From Hyphomicrobiaceae bacterium (lineage in GTDB: Bacteria; Pseudomonadota; Alphaproteobacteria; Rhizobiales; JAKIUO01), in contig JAKIUO010000006.1 in the NCBI GenBank assembly GCA_021647535.1, positions 1 through 33,198 of the forward strand: a stretch of 33,198 nucleotides of DNA, written 5' to 3'. The notes below the pieces were generated by a model. That model was given only the letters and a program-made list of their open reading frames with translations, was not told the origin of the DNA and ran no database searches. Of the stretch, positions 17,349 to 25,008 are shown piece by piece; positions within the stretch are counted from its first letter, which is position 1, and each line of letters starts with the position of its first letter. A program made the position numbers and the translations under genes.

Positions 17349-17376
17349 GGAAAGGGCTCGGCACAGAGCCCTTTCC
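17349..17376. terminator. Strong hairpin between the 68-residue orphan and E1
   Basis: GGAAAGGGCTC (17349-17359) pairs perfectly with GAGCCCTTTCC (17366-17376) around a 6-base loop. It lies 23 bases past the stop of the 68-residue gene on the minus strand and 128 bases before the E1 start. No T-run follows on the minus strand, while ATTTGT follows on the plus strand. It may terminate or attenuate, giving more of the small protein than of E1. Confidence 0.6.
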
Positions 17377-17399
17377 ATTTGTCTTGAGTGCGTTCCGAG

Positions 17400-17606
17400 C
17401 TAGCGATCCCTGATCTCACCAATCTCACTGCCAGTGGTGGCCATGACCCAGGCGAGGACATCTTTCATGTTGTGAGCAGTCGATACCTTCTTCTCGAAAA
17501 ATCCTGACAGGTCATAGATGTCGTGGATCGTTTTCCTGTCATCAAAGATCTTGACGCGAAATGATTTTCGGTTTTCTGTTTTTACAATTTTGTCTCCAAC
17601 CAGCAT
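17400..17606 (-). CDS. 68-residue orphan at the head of the E1/E2/JAMM cluster
   Basis: 68 residues. The start at 17606 is decided by AGGAG at 17614-17618, exactly 7 bases away; the ATG at 17612 would lie only 1 base from it. The sequence suggests two beta-strands (KSFRVKIFDD and TIHDIYDLSGFF) and one helix (MKDVLAWVMATTG). By position, before an E1 gene, it would be the natural place for a ubiquitin-like modifier. However, it has no C-terminal glycine (it ends IRDR), and the space after the helix is too short for a full ubiquitin fold. It could need trimming by the JAMM enzyme, or be a regulator. I do not recognise the family. Confidence 0.6.
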   Translation of the reverse strand: MLVGDKIVKTENRKSFRVKIFDDRKTIHDIYDLSGFFEKKVSTAHNMKDVLAWVMATTGSEIGEIRDR

Positions 17607-17613
17607 GTTCATG

Positions 17614-17618
17614 CTCCT
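17614..17618 (-). promoter_or_regulatory. Shine-Dalgarno that decides the start of the 68-residue gene
   Basis: AGGAG on the minus strand, 7 bases before the ATG at 17606 and only 1 base before the ATG at 17612, so the inner ATG is the likely start. Confidence 0.7.
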
Positions 17619-17687
17619 TTCAGCTGTTGTTTTTTTGCCGTTGAGCTGACAATAAACTTTCTGTCGGGTACTTTCCGGCGATGCTGT

Positions 17688-17697
17688 GGTATTGACC
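17688..17697 (+). promoter_or_regulatory. Copy 2 of the repeated intergenic 10-mer
   Basis: GGTATTGACC, located about 100 bases before the NACHT paralogue 2 start, in the divergent region. Confidence 0.3.
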
Positions 17698-17796
17698 GAA
17701 GAATGATTGATTGAGCCGATTTTCCGTTGCCAGCAGGCGATGGCTGGTTCAAAAAGGGATATGCAAACCGGAAACAGACAACAAAGAGCAGGAAAG

Positions 17797-20769
17797 ATGA
17801 ACAGGTTAGTCAGCCAGGCCACCCTTCTTGAAGGCGTCATCATCATGACAGCCGCTGACGACAGGGGCCGCTATCTGCCACTGTCTGATCTTTTGGCCAA
17901 GATCAAAGCGGTGCGGGCACTTCCCGGCCAAATTCATACCATTGCTGTCGCCAAGGGGCAGAAAGAAACCAAGCCAAAGGACAAGGCCTACAAGCTAATC
18001 AAGGCTGCAAACTATACCGACCTTTTGCGCCAGCTTGAAGAAAATGGCGGCCTGTTTGGCGATGCTCTGCGCCAGCAGGCCCGGGAAGAGCGTTCGGCCC
18101 TGTGGCTGCCAGACAATCGGCAGGTGGATGTTGACTGGAAAAGGCTCTATCAGATCCCTCAGTTGAAAAAGGTTGAGGTGATCAGTAACGCCCGGCTACC
18201 CAAAGAACAGGAGAAAGACAAGAAAAGACAGCGCATGAGTGTTTCTGGTTATGAAGAGGCACTGGGGGCGGAACATTTTCAGGAAGTTGAGAGCAGGGTT
18301 CCAGCCAGAGACCTGATGAACCAGCTCCTTGAGGCAAGGCTCAAAAATGCTGTTCTTCTTGGTCCGCCGGGCAGTGGAAAATCCAGCCTGTTGAACTGGC
18401 TGAGTGTCCAGCTGGCGCGAGAAAAACCTGCCAGCGCCCTGCGCCCCTTCCCTCTGCTGGTGCGCCTGGCGCAATGGGAAGAACGGGGACCAAAACGTTC
18501 GCTAGAAGATTATCTTGCCCTCTGGACAAAACAGATTTCGCCCGAAATACCGGCGGACAAAAGACACACCTTCCTTGCCGAATGGCTGAACAAGGGCCGT
18601 CTCATCCTGTTGTTTGACGGGCTGGACGAAATTGGCGAGCCCTTTTTCTGGCACTTTGCCCGGATCATAAATCGGCTCAAACAGGGCAAGTGCCGTTTTG
18701 TCGTCAGTTGCCGCACGGTTTCACGCGGGCGCTATGAGGCGCTGGACCTGCCGATCTATTATATTGACGCGCTGACACCGAAACAGCGCGATGCCTATAT
18801 TGATGCCTTTCCATGGCATGATGAATTTGCCGAACGCGCAGAGAAGCTGAAGTCTCACCTGCCTGCAGCGTCCAATATTCACGCCCTGTCCTGCAACCCG
18901 CTGATGCTGTCCTTTTTATGTCATACGCTCAACAGCAGTGCGGAAATTTCCCTGCCCTTTGTCCGCGCCGAGCTGATTGGCAAAATGTTGCGCAACATGC
19001 TGGAGCAGGAGCCAGCAGGACGGTCACGACCAGAAGCGCTTGAACGGACCCTCGCAGAGCTGCCACGCAAAAACTATCGTCCAACGACCATCATGACATG
19101 GCTTGGCAAAATCGCCTTTGCCCTGTTCGAGAGCGAAGACAAGAGCTCGCTGGTGTTTGATGCCGACAGGTTCGAAAAAATCTGCCTCAAGGAAGCCGGG
19201 CTTGATGATGATCTGCTGGGCCTTTTTCTTGCTGAGATGCAATGGCGCGGCATCATCCGTCCCCATCCCGGCGGCTACATGTTTTTTCATCTGATCATTC
19301 AGGAATATCTGGTGGCGCTGGAACTGGCCCGGAGGCTGGAAAAGAAAAATGGGCTGAAAAAGAGACTGAGCTTTGGCGGCGATAAAAAAGAGCTGGGCGA
19401 ATGGCTCTATGACTGGAGCATAGACCCGCGCTGGGAAGAAATCATGCTGCTGACGGCGGGTCTGCTGGATGAACCGGCAGACTATCTCGCGCATATCTAT
19501 GACCCCGCCCACGATACCCTGTTTCGCCACAGGCTGAGCTTGGCAGCAAGAATGACGGGGGAGGTTTCTTCGGGGCGCTATGGGCAGAAGGCCCTTAAAA
19601 AGGCATCTGGTATAGTCCTTGATACAGCGAGAGAAATTTGGATTTATGCAGAAAATTACAAACCTCAAGAATATGTACTAAACCAAATCAACAAGAGCGT
19701 CCTTATGCTATGGCAACGCCCCGACAAAAGTATGCAAATTGATCATCGTTTCCAATTGTGCATTATAAAACAAATCAACTCAAGCTGGAAAGTCGCTTCG
19801 TTATTTGAAAGACTAGGTGCAGTCGCTGCAAGACCCGAAATCCTGTTGGCTCTTATACAGGCACTAGAAGATGGGGATAGAAGCGCGCGTACATCTGCAG
19901 CCAATGCTCTCAGAATGATGGGCGCCGTGGTATCTGAAAACCTCTCTCGCACAATACCGAGAGATGAAGAATATTGGCAGACAAGAAAGACAGAAGCGCT
20001 CAATTCTAAAACAGTGAAAATAAAAACCCTAACACCAAAAATGCTTGGTTTTGTTATAGGGGAGATAGAAGCCTCTCAAAATTGGTTTATAAACGAAACA
20101 GCAACTGAAATTGTCGAGAGACACGGAATCGACATGCCCAAATTCATATATGCCCTTGCACATATGTTGAAAGACGAGGATTTTCCTCCGATGTCGCAAA
20201 TGATAGCGAAAGTCCTCGGAAAAATAGGAGTCGAAGCTGCAACGCCTGAAGTCCTCTCCGCCCTTATTCAGAAACGAGAAGATACTGATATCGGAGTCCA
20301 TATTACAGCGGTAGCGTCTCTCAGGATGATAGGAGCGATAACGATTTCAGAAGTTCTTTCGCTCCTCACCCAGCCATTGCAAGACAGTCGTCATGATGCA
20401 TTTCCTACGATAGTCAGTGCGCTGACAACTTTAGGAGCCAAAGCTGCGACTCCAGCAACCATCACATCCCTCATCCAAGCATTGAAAAATAACGATTGGC
20501 AAACGTGCGCTCAAGTAGTTTGGGCACTTGAAAAGATAGGCATCGAAGCCATCGACTATAAGATGCTACAATTAATCATTAATTTCGCATCTTCTGAATG
20601 CAAGTTAAGCCGGATGAGTGGGATTATCAGAGGTCTATCCACCTTCGGCCTTGCCGCCAACCGTCCGCCAATCACCACCCTGCTGGAAGAATGTGCCGCC
20701 TCCGACGACCAGCCGGAAGAAGTCCGTCAGGCCGCCCATGATGCCCTCATAAAAATTCGCGGCGAATAG
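17797..20769 (+). CDS. NACHT (STAND) NTPase with Lon-half-like N-terminal domain and HEAT repeats (paralogue 2)
   Basis: 990 residues from the ATG at 17797 (AGGAAAG just upstream). The open frame extends 30 codons further to a TTG, but the shorter start leaves the same 9-14 residues before LLEGV as in the paralogues. The shared N-terminal domain has GRYLPL, K35 and IHTIAVAKGQ. The NACHT core has GPPGSGKS (189-196) and LLFDGLDE (271-278). Helical HEAT-like repeats then extend to a C-terminal block (LAANRPPITT, ending KIRGE) nearly the same as in paralogue 1. Codons from ~19620 to ~20640 look more AT-rich than the rest. It heads a plus-strand unit with membrane and exported proteins and a second E1, and is transcribed divergently from the E1/E2/JAMM cluster. 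Confidence 0.9.
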   Translation: MNRLVSQATLLEGVIIMTAADDRGRYLPLSDLLAKIKAVRALPGQIHTIAVAKGQKETKPKDKAYKLIKAANYTDLLRQLEENGGLFGDALRQQAREERSALWLPDNRQVDVDWKRLYQIPQLKKVEVISNARLPKEQEKDKKRQRMSVSGYEEALGAEHFQEVESRVPARDLMNQLLEARLKNAVLLGPPGSGKSSLLNWLSVQLAREKPASALRPFPLLVRLAQWEERGPKRSLEDYLALWTKQISPEIPADKRHTFLAEWLNKGRLILLFDGLDEIGEPFFWHFARIINRLKQGKCRFVVSCRTVSRGRYEALDLPIYYIDALTPKQRDAYIDAFPWHDEFAERAEKLKSHLPAASNIHALSCNPLMLSFLCHTLNSSAEISLPFVRAELIGKMLRNMLEQEPAGRSRPEALERTLAELPRKNYRPTTIMTWLGKIAFALFESEDKSSLVFDADRFEKICLKEAGLDDDLLGLFLAEMQWRGIIRPHPGGYMFFHLIIQEYLVALELARRLEKKNGLKKRLSFGGDKKELGEWLYDWSIDPRWEEIMLLTAGLLDEPADYLAHIYDPAHDTLFRHRLSLAARMTGEVSSGRYGQKALKKASGIVLDTAREIWIYAENYKPQEYVLNQINKSVLMLWQRPDKSMQIDHRFQLCIIKQINSSWKVASLFERLGAVAARPEILLALIQALEDGDRSARTSAANALRMMGAVVSENLSRTIPRDEEYWQTRKTEALNSKTVKIKTLTPKMLGFVIGEIEASQNWFINETATEIVERHGIDMPKFIYALAHMLKDEDFPPMSQMIAKVLGKIGVEAATPEVLSALIQKREDTDIGVHITAVASLRMIGAITISEVLSLLTQPLQDSRHDAFPTIVSALTTLGAKAATPATITSLIQALKNNDWQTCAQVVWALEKIGIEAIDYKMLQLIINFASSECKLSRMSGIIRGLSTFGLAANRPPITTLLEECAASDDQPEEVRQAAHDALIKIRGE

Positions 20770-20777
20770 TTCTTTCA

Positions 20778-20787
20778 GGTCAATACC
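20778..20787 (-). promoter_or_regulatory. Copy 3 (inverted) of the repeated intergenic 10-mer
   Basis: GGTCAATACC on the plus strand, the reverse complement of GGTATTGACC. It lies 8 bases after the NACHT paralogue 2 stop codon and before the exported-protein gene. Confidence 0.3.
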
Positions 20788-20860
20788 AAAGGCACCGCCT
20801 TTAATCTCTTCCCCAATCCTTATGCTGGATTCATCAGCAACTCACCAAGGAAGAGAGAAA

Positions 20861-21283
20861 ATGATCAAACCAGATTTCAAATCAGCCATCAGCGCCATCG
20901 CCGTAGCGGCGGCTCTCGGCAGTTCGCTTTTCGCAGCACCCGCCGCCAGAGCCAATGCCTGCCATGATGTCCATATCAGCGTCGCCCCCAGCAAGCCCGA
21001 TGGCCGCAGCTGGGATGTCGGCTCGGTTGGTGGCGTTCGTGTTGGTCACAATGTCGGCAATCCCGATATCCAGCCGACAATCGACGGCAAAACCTACCCC
21101 CGCATCATGGACAGCTTCCAGTGGAGCCGCCGCATCCAGCTCAACAGTGATCAAGTCTATATCTCCATCACCGACTGGGACTTTTTCAAACCCGACGGCA
21201 TCGGCGCAGGCCCCTGCCCCGTCCCCACCACCAATTGCCGCCTCGGCCAAGCCACCATAAAAATCACGACGTGCCAAGAGTGA
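20861..21283 (+). CDS. Exported C2-like small protein
   Basis: 140 residues from the ATG at 20861, which follows an AGGAAGAGAG ribosome site; 13 upstream in-frame codons are left out. Residues 1-~33 are a Sec signal peptide: a basic start, a hydrophobic core (AIAVAAALGSSLFAA) and an ARANA cleavage region. The mature part has PDIQPTIDGK and later VYISITDWDFFKPDGIG, a strand-and-acidic-loop pattern that recalls C2 domains, which bind calcium and membranes, and it has cysteines suitable for disulfides. It would act in the periplasm. It lies 91 bases after the NACHT gene on the same strand. The C2 resemblance is tentative. Confidence 0.6.
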   Translation: MIKPDFKSAISAIAVAAALGSSLFAAPAARANACHDVHISVAPSKPDGRSWDVGSVGGVRVGHNVGNPDIQPTIDGKTYPRIMDSFQWSRRIQLNSDQVYISITDWDFFKPDGIGAGPCPVPTTNCRLGQATIKITTCQE

Positions 21284-21385
21284 GAAGTGGCTCCAATACC
21301 AAAGTTGCCGTCTGAGTTTAGGTGGGAGGGCAATATAATCGAAAATAGACTCGTTCCGAATCAATGAAGTAAGAGGAGATGAAAA

Positions 21386-22681
21386 ATGGGACTGATCAAC
21401 TTCCTGATTGGGGCCGCAATATTTCTGGCGGCAATCGTGACCACATTATTTACCTATAACGGCCTGACTGAAGATGTGATGAACGCCACCACTATCCAGA
21501 TGGTTGGCTATATCACCGGCTCATTGGTTGTTGGCGCATTCAGTGCTGCCCTTTGGACTGCTGTTTTGCATATTGGGCCCAAAGCTTTGGTGATGAAAAA
21601 ATGGGCTACTCTCTCTTGGGTCGTTATAAGCATCTTGGTGGCCGGGCCGTTCATTACCGCAACCAGTACCATCTTTAATGCCATCGCTTCAACTGGCGAC
21701 GCTGCAAACCGTCGGGCGGTTCTTGTTTCGGCAAGAGAAGCGGGTGACATCCTGTCGAAAACTGTCAAGGATATAAGCGGCCTTGGCGAACTTGCGTCAG
21801 CATACAGGAACAAGGGCTTGCACTACGTGAATGTGCTAGCACCCAAGGCGCGTAGGGGCGAGATAACAGGTGCCGCAGGCCCCGGAGGTTTAATGCTTGC
21901 CCTTGAGAGCAGTGGGACGCAGATGATAAGCTTTGCGGATTCTGCCGCCTTGCGGCTTGAAGAGTTGCCAGCCTTGCACAAAAGAGGGCGCGAAGTAATT
22001 ACCAAAATTTCAGATCTGGCAAATGAACAATCCAGTCCCTTTAATCTGCTTCGCCCGAAGATCGCTGCACTACGATCAGATCTCAAGGCGATTTTGACAC
22101 AAATGGAGTCAATCATATCGCTTGAATCGATTGAGACGTTTACGACCGATAGCCTTGGCTTTCTGGCACTGACGAATATCTCGCGAAGAAAAAATATCGC
22201 TGGTAAGCAAGCCGCTTTTTTAAAGCAGCAACGAGGAATGCTGTCTGGTATGGCGCGCCAAATCAACGCTAAAGCAACAGCGATCATTGCCAATATGCCC
22301 AAAACAAAAAATCTCATCAAGATGGCTACAACGGAAAGCGCACTGTGGCAGCATATGAGAGAATTTTTGCCAAAGATATCGTTTGCTATTTTGCTGGACT
22401 ACATCCCGTTGGCGCTCTTTCCGGTGAAGGCATTCTGCGAATACTGGAAACGGGACAGCGACCCGTTTGATGATCTGACGGTTGGTGAAATCCTGGCAGC
22501 ACACAAGGCTATCCAAGCCTTGGGAGATGATCTCTCACGACAGCTGTTTCTGTCTCCTCCGCCAAAACCTTTTGACAGAGAACCACCGATGTCAGCCGAT
22601 GAAGAACTGAAAATAATAGACGCCATCTTCGAACAGAGCCGATCAAATCGCCCCACCAACGGTGATGCACGCAAATCTTAA
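21386..22681 (+). CDS. Membrane protein with helical extra-membrane region
   Basis: 431 residues; ATG preceded by GAGGAGATGAAAA. Three hydrophobic segments lie at ~3-24, ~38-62 and ~72-96, then a long helical region (~110-325, with possible coiled coil around 190-250). A fourth hydrophobic segment at ~331-350 (SFAILLDYIPLALFPVKAF) precedes a polar tail. No enzymatic motif is seen. It starts ~100 bases after the exported protein and ends 11 bases before the next membrane protein, so these are likely one operon. It may be a pore, receptor or anchor for the NACHT/E1 unit; that is a guess. Confidence 0.65.
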   Translation: MGLINFLIGAAIFLAAIVTTLFTYNGLTEDVMNATTIQMVGYITGSLVVGAFSAALWTAVLHIGPKALVMKKWATLSWVVISILVAGPFITATSTIFNAIASTGDAANRRAVLVSAREAGDILSKTVKDISGLGELASAYRNKGLHYVNVLAPKARRGEITGAAGPGGLMLALESSGTQMISFADSAALRLEELPALHKRGREVITKISDLANEQSSPFNLLRPKIAALRSDLKAILTQMESIISLESIETFTTDSLGFLALTNISRRKNIAGKQAAFLKQQRGMLSGMARQINAKATAIIANMPKTKNLIKMATTESALWQHMREFLPKISFAILLDYIPLALFPVKAFCEYWKRDSDPFDDLTVGEILAAHKAIQALGDDLSRQLFLSPPPKPFDREPPMSADEELKIIDAIFEQSRSNRPTNGDARKS

Positions 22682-22692
22682 GGATAATAGCA

Positions 22693-23421
22693 ATGACATG
22701 GATGAGATTTTTACACTGGATGAAAAATATAGCGGCATTTTTGGGAGCAACGGTTACCGTCGCCGCTCTTGTAGGACTGATGTTTTATGATGCTCTGAGT
22801 AAAATTGGCGAAAAGGAAAATGTTGCCAAAATATCTAAGATGATGGGACTTGGCGCAGCACAACCTGTCAGTTTTTCGAGGAGCAACAACGCCTCACAGA
22901 TTGACTGTGAAGCCATCAGGCGCTGCCTCAGGCCCGACGCTCAGCGCACTTCAAACCCTTCGCCATCAAGAGGAACGGTAGCGGGTGGACGCAATAACAC
23001 CCCCTCTAACGGGAGGAGCAACCGCCAAACCCCTGCTCCATTTGCCAAGCCTCCCCTTGTAAATAATCCTCAATGGCTGGAAGCGGCAAGAAGAAAAGGA
23101 ACAATTCTGCGCTCAACTCCAGCGATGGCAAACCCATCCGTTTCCCTGAATGGAGAACCAGCACTTGCCGAGCCAGAACCCGACAAGACATTCGCACCGA
23201 GCAAAGGGGGCAACACCACCGGAGGTAAACCCTCTGGTGCCACCTTGACAGGCAATGCTTCAAGACCAGCGGTTTTTTTGCCATTTCCCCCTTCATCGGC
23301 GAGGGGTAACTCGCCAGAATGCCAGGGAGAAAGCGAAAAGGGTGAAAACGCCACCGAAAAAAGAACGTCACCATCGAACTCTTCCGCAGCCAATTCCTGC
23401 CCGGCACGGTGCCAGAACTGA
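22693..23421 (+). CDS. Single-pass membrane protein with Pro/Ser/Asn-rich tail
   Basis: 242 residues; ATG preceded by AAGGATAATAGCA. One transmembrane helix (IAAFLGATVTVAALVGLMFY, about 13-32) is followed by a long low-complexity region rich in Pro, Ser, Asn, Gly and Thr. Cysteine pairs lie near the membrane (CEAIRRC) and at the extreme end (CPARC). Such a tail is likely disordered and extracytoplasmic or a flexible tether. No family is recognised. It is 11 bases after the larger membrane protein. Confidence 0.55.
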   Translation: MTWMRFLHWMKNIAAFLGATVTVAALVGLMFYDALSKIGEKENVAKISKMMGLGAAQPVSFSRSNNASQIDCEAIRRCLRPDAQRTSNPSPSRGTVAGGRNNTPSNGRSNRQTPAPFAKPPLVNNPQWLEAARRKGTILRSTPAMANPSVSLNGEPALAEPEPDKTFAPSKGGNTTGGKPSGATLTGNASRPAVFLPFPPSSARGNSPECQGESEKGENATEKRTSPSNSSAANSCPARCQN

Positions 23422-23520
23422 CAAATTGGCCGGGGCAAATCTCCGACCAATACCAGACAGCCCGCTGGAGCTGTAATCCCAGCATGTCAAAATAAACTCA
23501 ACCCAGAAAGGAGATTTGTC

Positions 23521-23730
23521 ATGACGACAAATACCATCATTAAACATGCACGGACACAGCGGGATATTTCCGAATCTCGCCTTGAGCCGGTTCCCTCTAC
23601 CAACCCTTCCAGTGACCCACTTGCCAGTATCATCGCCAACGCATCGGCAAATCAGCGTAAGCGTGAGGAGGAGAAGAAGCACCGCGAACGCGAGGCCAAA
23701 GAGGCCCGGGCCAGATTTGCGCTCGATTAG
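23521..23730 (+). CDS. 69-residue charged protein upstream of the second E1
   Basis: 69 residues with a strong AAAGGAG ribosome site. The first half is Ser/Thr/Pro-rich; the second half is a highly charged helix (KREEEKKHREREAKEARARF). It ends FALD and has no C-terminal glycine, so it is not a classical ubiquitin-like protein, though its place 27 bases before an E1 gene makes it a candidate substrate or adaptor. I do not recognise a family. Confidence 0.6.
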   Translation: MTTNTIIKHARTQRDISESRLEPVPSTNPSSDPLASIIANASANQRKREEEKKHREREAKEARARFALD

Positions 23731-23757
23731 AACCAGAACGAGGTGGGGAATAAAAAC

Positions 23758-24996
23758 ATGAACAGAGAAATTGTCATACCCCGCCCGGTGCTTGAGGAGG
23801 CGGTCAGCCGCCTGCTTGAGCATTCCCGGCCTGTCTCCCTCTCAGCGGCGATGGCGTATCTTGCAGGCCGCGAACAGATATTGCTGGCGCGGCGCTCCAT
23901 CATTGGCGATGACCGGCCCCGCTTTGAATTGCGGCTGCCGGATAGCCCGCGCCCTCTTCTTTCCGCCTCCCCTGATCTTCTGGGCATGATGACCATAGAT
24001 CCTGATATGGGTCGGGCCAATACCATCCTCTTCATGGACAGTGGTCAGGAACCGGTGAACAGCCTGCTGCTGGTAGGCGAGAACATGCAGCGCTGCTCTC
24101 TTGCTCCAGACCAGACCACAGAGCGGCGGGACCTGCAACGCTGGAGCCGCTTTATCGGTGCGCTCGACATGGGCACGCTCGATGCCTTTCGCAATCTGCA
24201 TTTCGCCATTGCCGGGGTGGGACGTAACGGCTCACTGATGGCCACGTCACTAATGCATGCCGGGGTGCGCCACCTGACGTTGATTGACCCGGATCATATG
24301 GAGCAGCACAATCTTGATGCCATGGATGGTGTGAGCGATGGTGACATAGGCCGCCCCAAGGCGGTGGCATTGGCTCAAGGTCTTATGAGGCCGGGCGGAA
24401 GCACACCAGAAGCTGTCACCTGTTCCGTCACCTCTCCCAAAGGGCTTGCTGCCCTGCGCCGGGCGGACATTCTGATTTCCTGCGTTGATGATGACGGCGC
24501 AAGGCTGGCCATCGCCATGGCCGCCACACTCTATCTCAAACCCCTGCTGGATATTGGCAGCGGTATCAGTCGAACGAACGGCACCCGTGAAATGGGCGGC
24601 GATATACGCCTTGTTCTGCCCGGTGAGCGCCGCTGTCTCGCTTGTTTTGGCGGCTTTGCCAGATCAGAGGACATAGACGCCCTTATCGAAAACAAACCCG
24701 TCACCCGCCCCTGGAATGCCGGGCGCGCCGGTTCCCTGCGCTCACTCAACGAAATCAATGTCCATTACGGCCTGCGCCTGCTCGAAGACCTGTTTGCCGG
24801 AGAGCTGTCTCATTCCACATGGCTGCGCCTCACCTGGCAGGGCAGCATCCCCTCTGTAGAGGCGCTCGAACCGCCCGCACAGCATAACTGCCCCCTGTGT
24901 CGGCAGGAGGGGGTTGGTGACGATGCACTGTCTCACCTTCCGCAAATTGCTGGAGAGATGAGGGATGATCTACGCACACAAAAATTCCCTAAATGA
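23758..24996 (+). CDS. E1-like ThiF-family adenylating enzyme (second copy) with extra N-terminal domain
   Basis: 412 residues from the ATG at 23758; a GTG 15 bases earlier is in frame but has no better ribosome site. Residues 1-~135 are an unassigned mixed domain (contains NTILFMDS). The E1 core follows: FAIAGVGRNGS (149-159), LTLIDPDHM with D177, N185, K201 in GRPKA, and DILISCVDDD (237-246). Two zinc CxxC pairs are present: C293/C296 and C378/C381. It is clearly a different branch from the E1 at 16211-17221. No E2 or JAMM gene lies near it, so it may share those of the neighbouring cluster, or adenylate a protein for another purpose. Its stop lies 12 bases from the stop of the convergent NACHT gene. 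Confidence 0.85.
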   Translation: MNREIVIPRPVLEEAVSRLLEHSRPVSLSAAMAYLAGREQILLARRSIIGDDRPRFELRLPDSPRPLLSASPDLLGMMTIDPDMGRANTILFMDSGQEPVNSLLLVGENMQRCSLAPDQTTERRDLQRWSRFIGALDMGTLDAFRNLHFAIAGVGRNGSLMATSLMHAGVRHLTLIDPDHMEQHNLDAMDGVSDGDIGRPKAVALAQGLMRPGGSTPEAVTCSVTSPKGLAALRRADILISCVDDDGARLAIAMAATLYLKPLLDIGSGISRTNGTREMGGDIRLVLPGERRCLACFGGFARSEDIDALIENKPVTRPWNAGRAGSLRSLNEINVHYGLRLLEDLFAGELSHSTWLRLTWQGSIPSVEALEPPAQHNCPLCRQEGVGDDALSHLPQIAGEMRDDLRTQKFPK

Positions 24997-25008
24997 TGCA
25001 GTCGATGA

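Larger units (their letters stand above)
17607..17796. promoter_or_regulatory. Divergent promoter region between the two NACHT systems
   Basis: 190 bases lie between the minus-strand 68-residue gene and the plus-strand NACHT gene, so both promoters must be here. It includes one GGTATTGACC copy (17688-17697) and a T-rich block near 17630. I could not place convincing -35/-10 pairs on either strand. Confidence 0.4.

Noticed and set aside
17707..17796. Upstream extension of NACHT paralogue 2 to a TTG
   Set aside because: Paralogues begin 8-15 residues before the shared domain, which agrees with the ATG at 17797; the extension has no similarity.
23521..23730. 69-residue protein as a ubiquitin-like modifier
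   Set aside because: It is Ser/Pro-rich then a charged helix, with no beta-grasp pattern and no C-terminal glycine.
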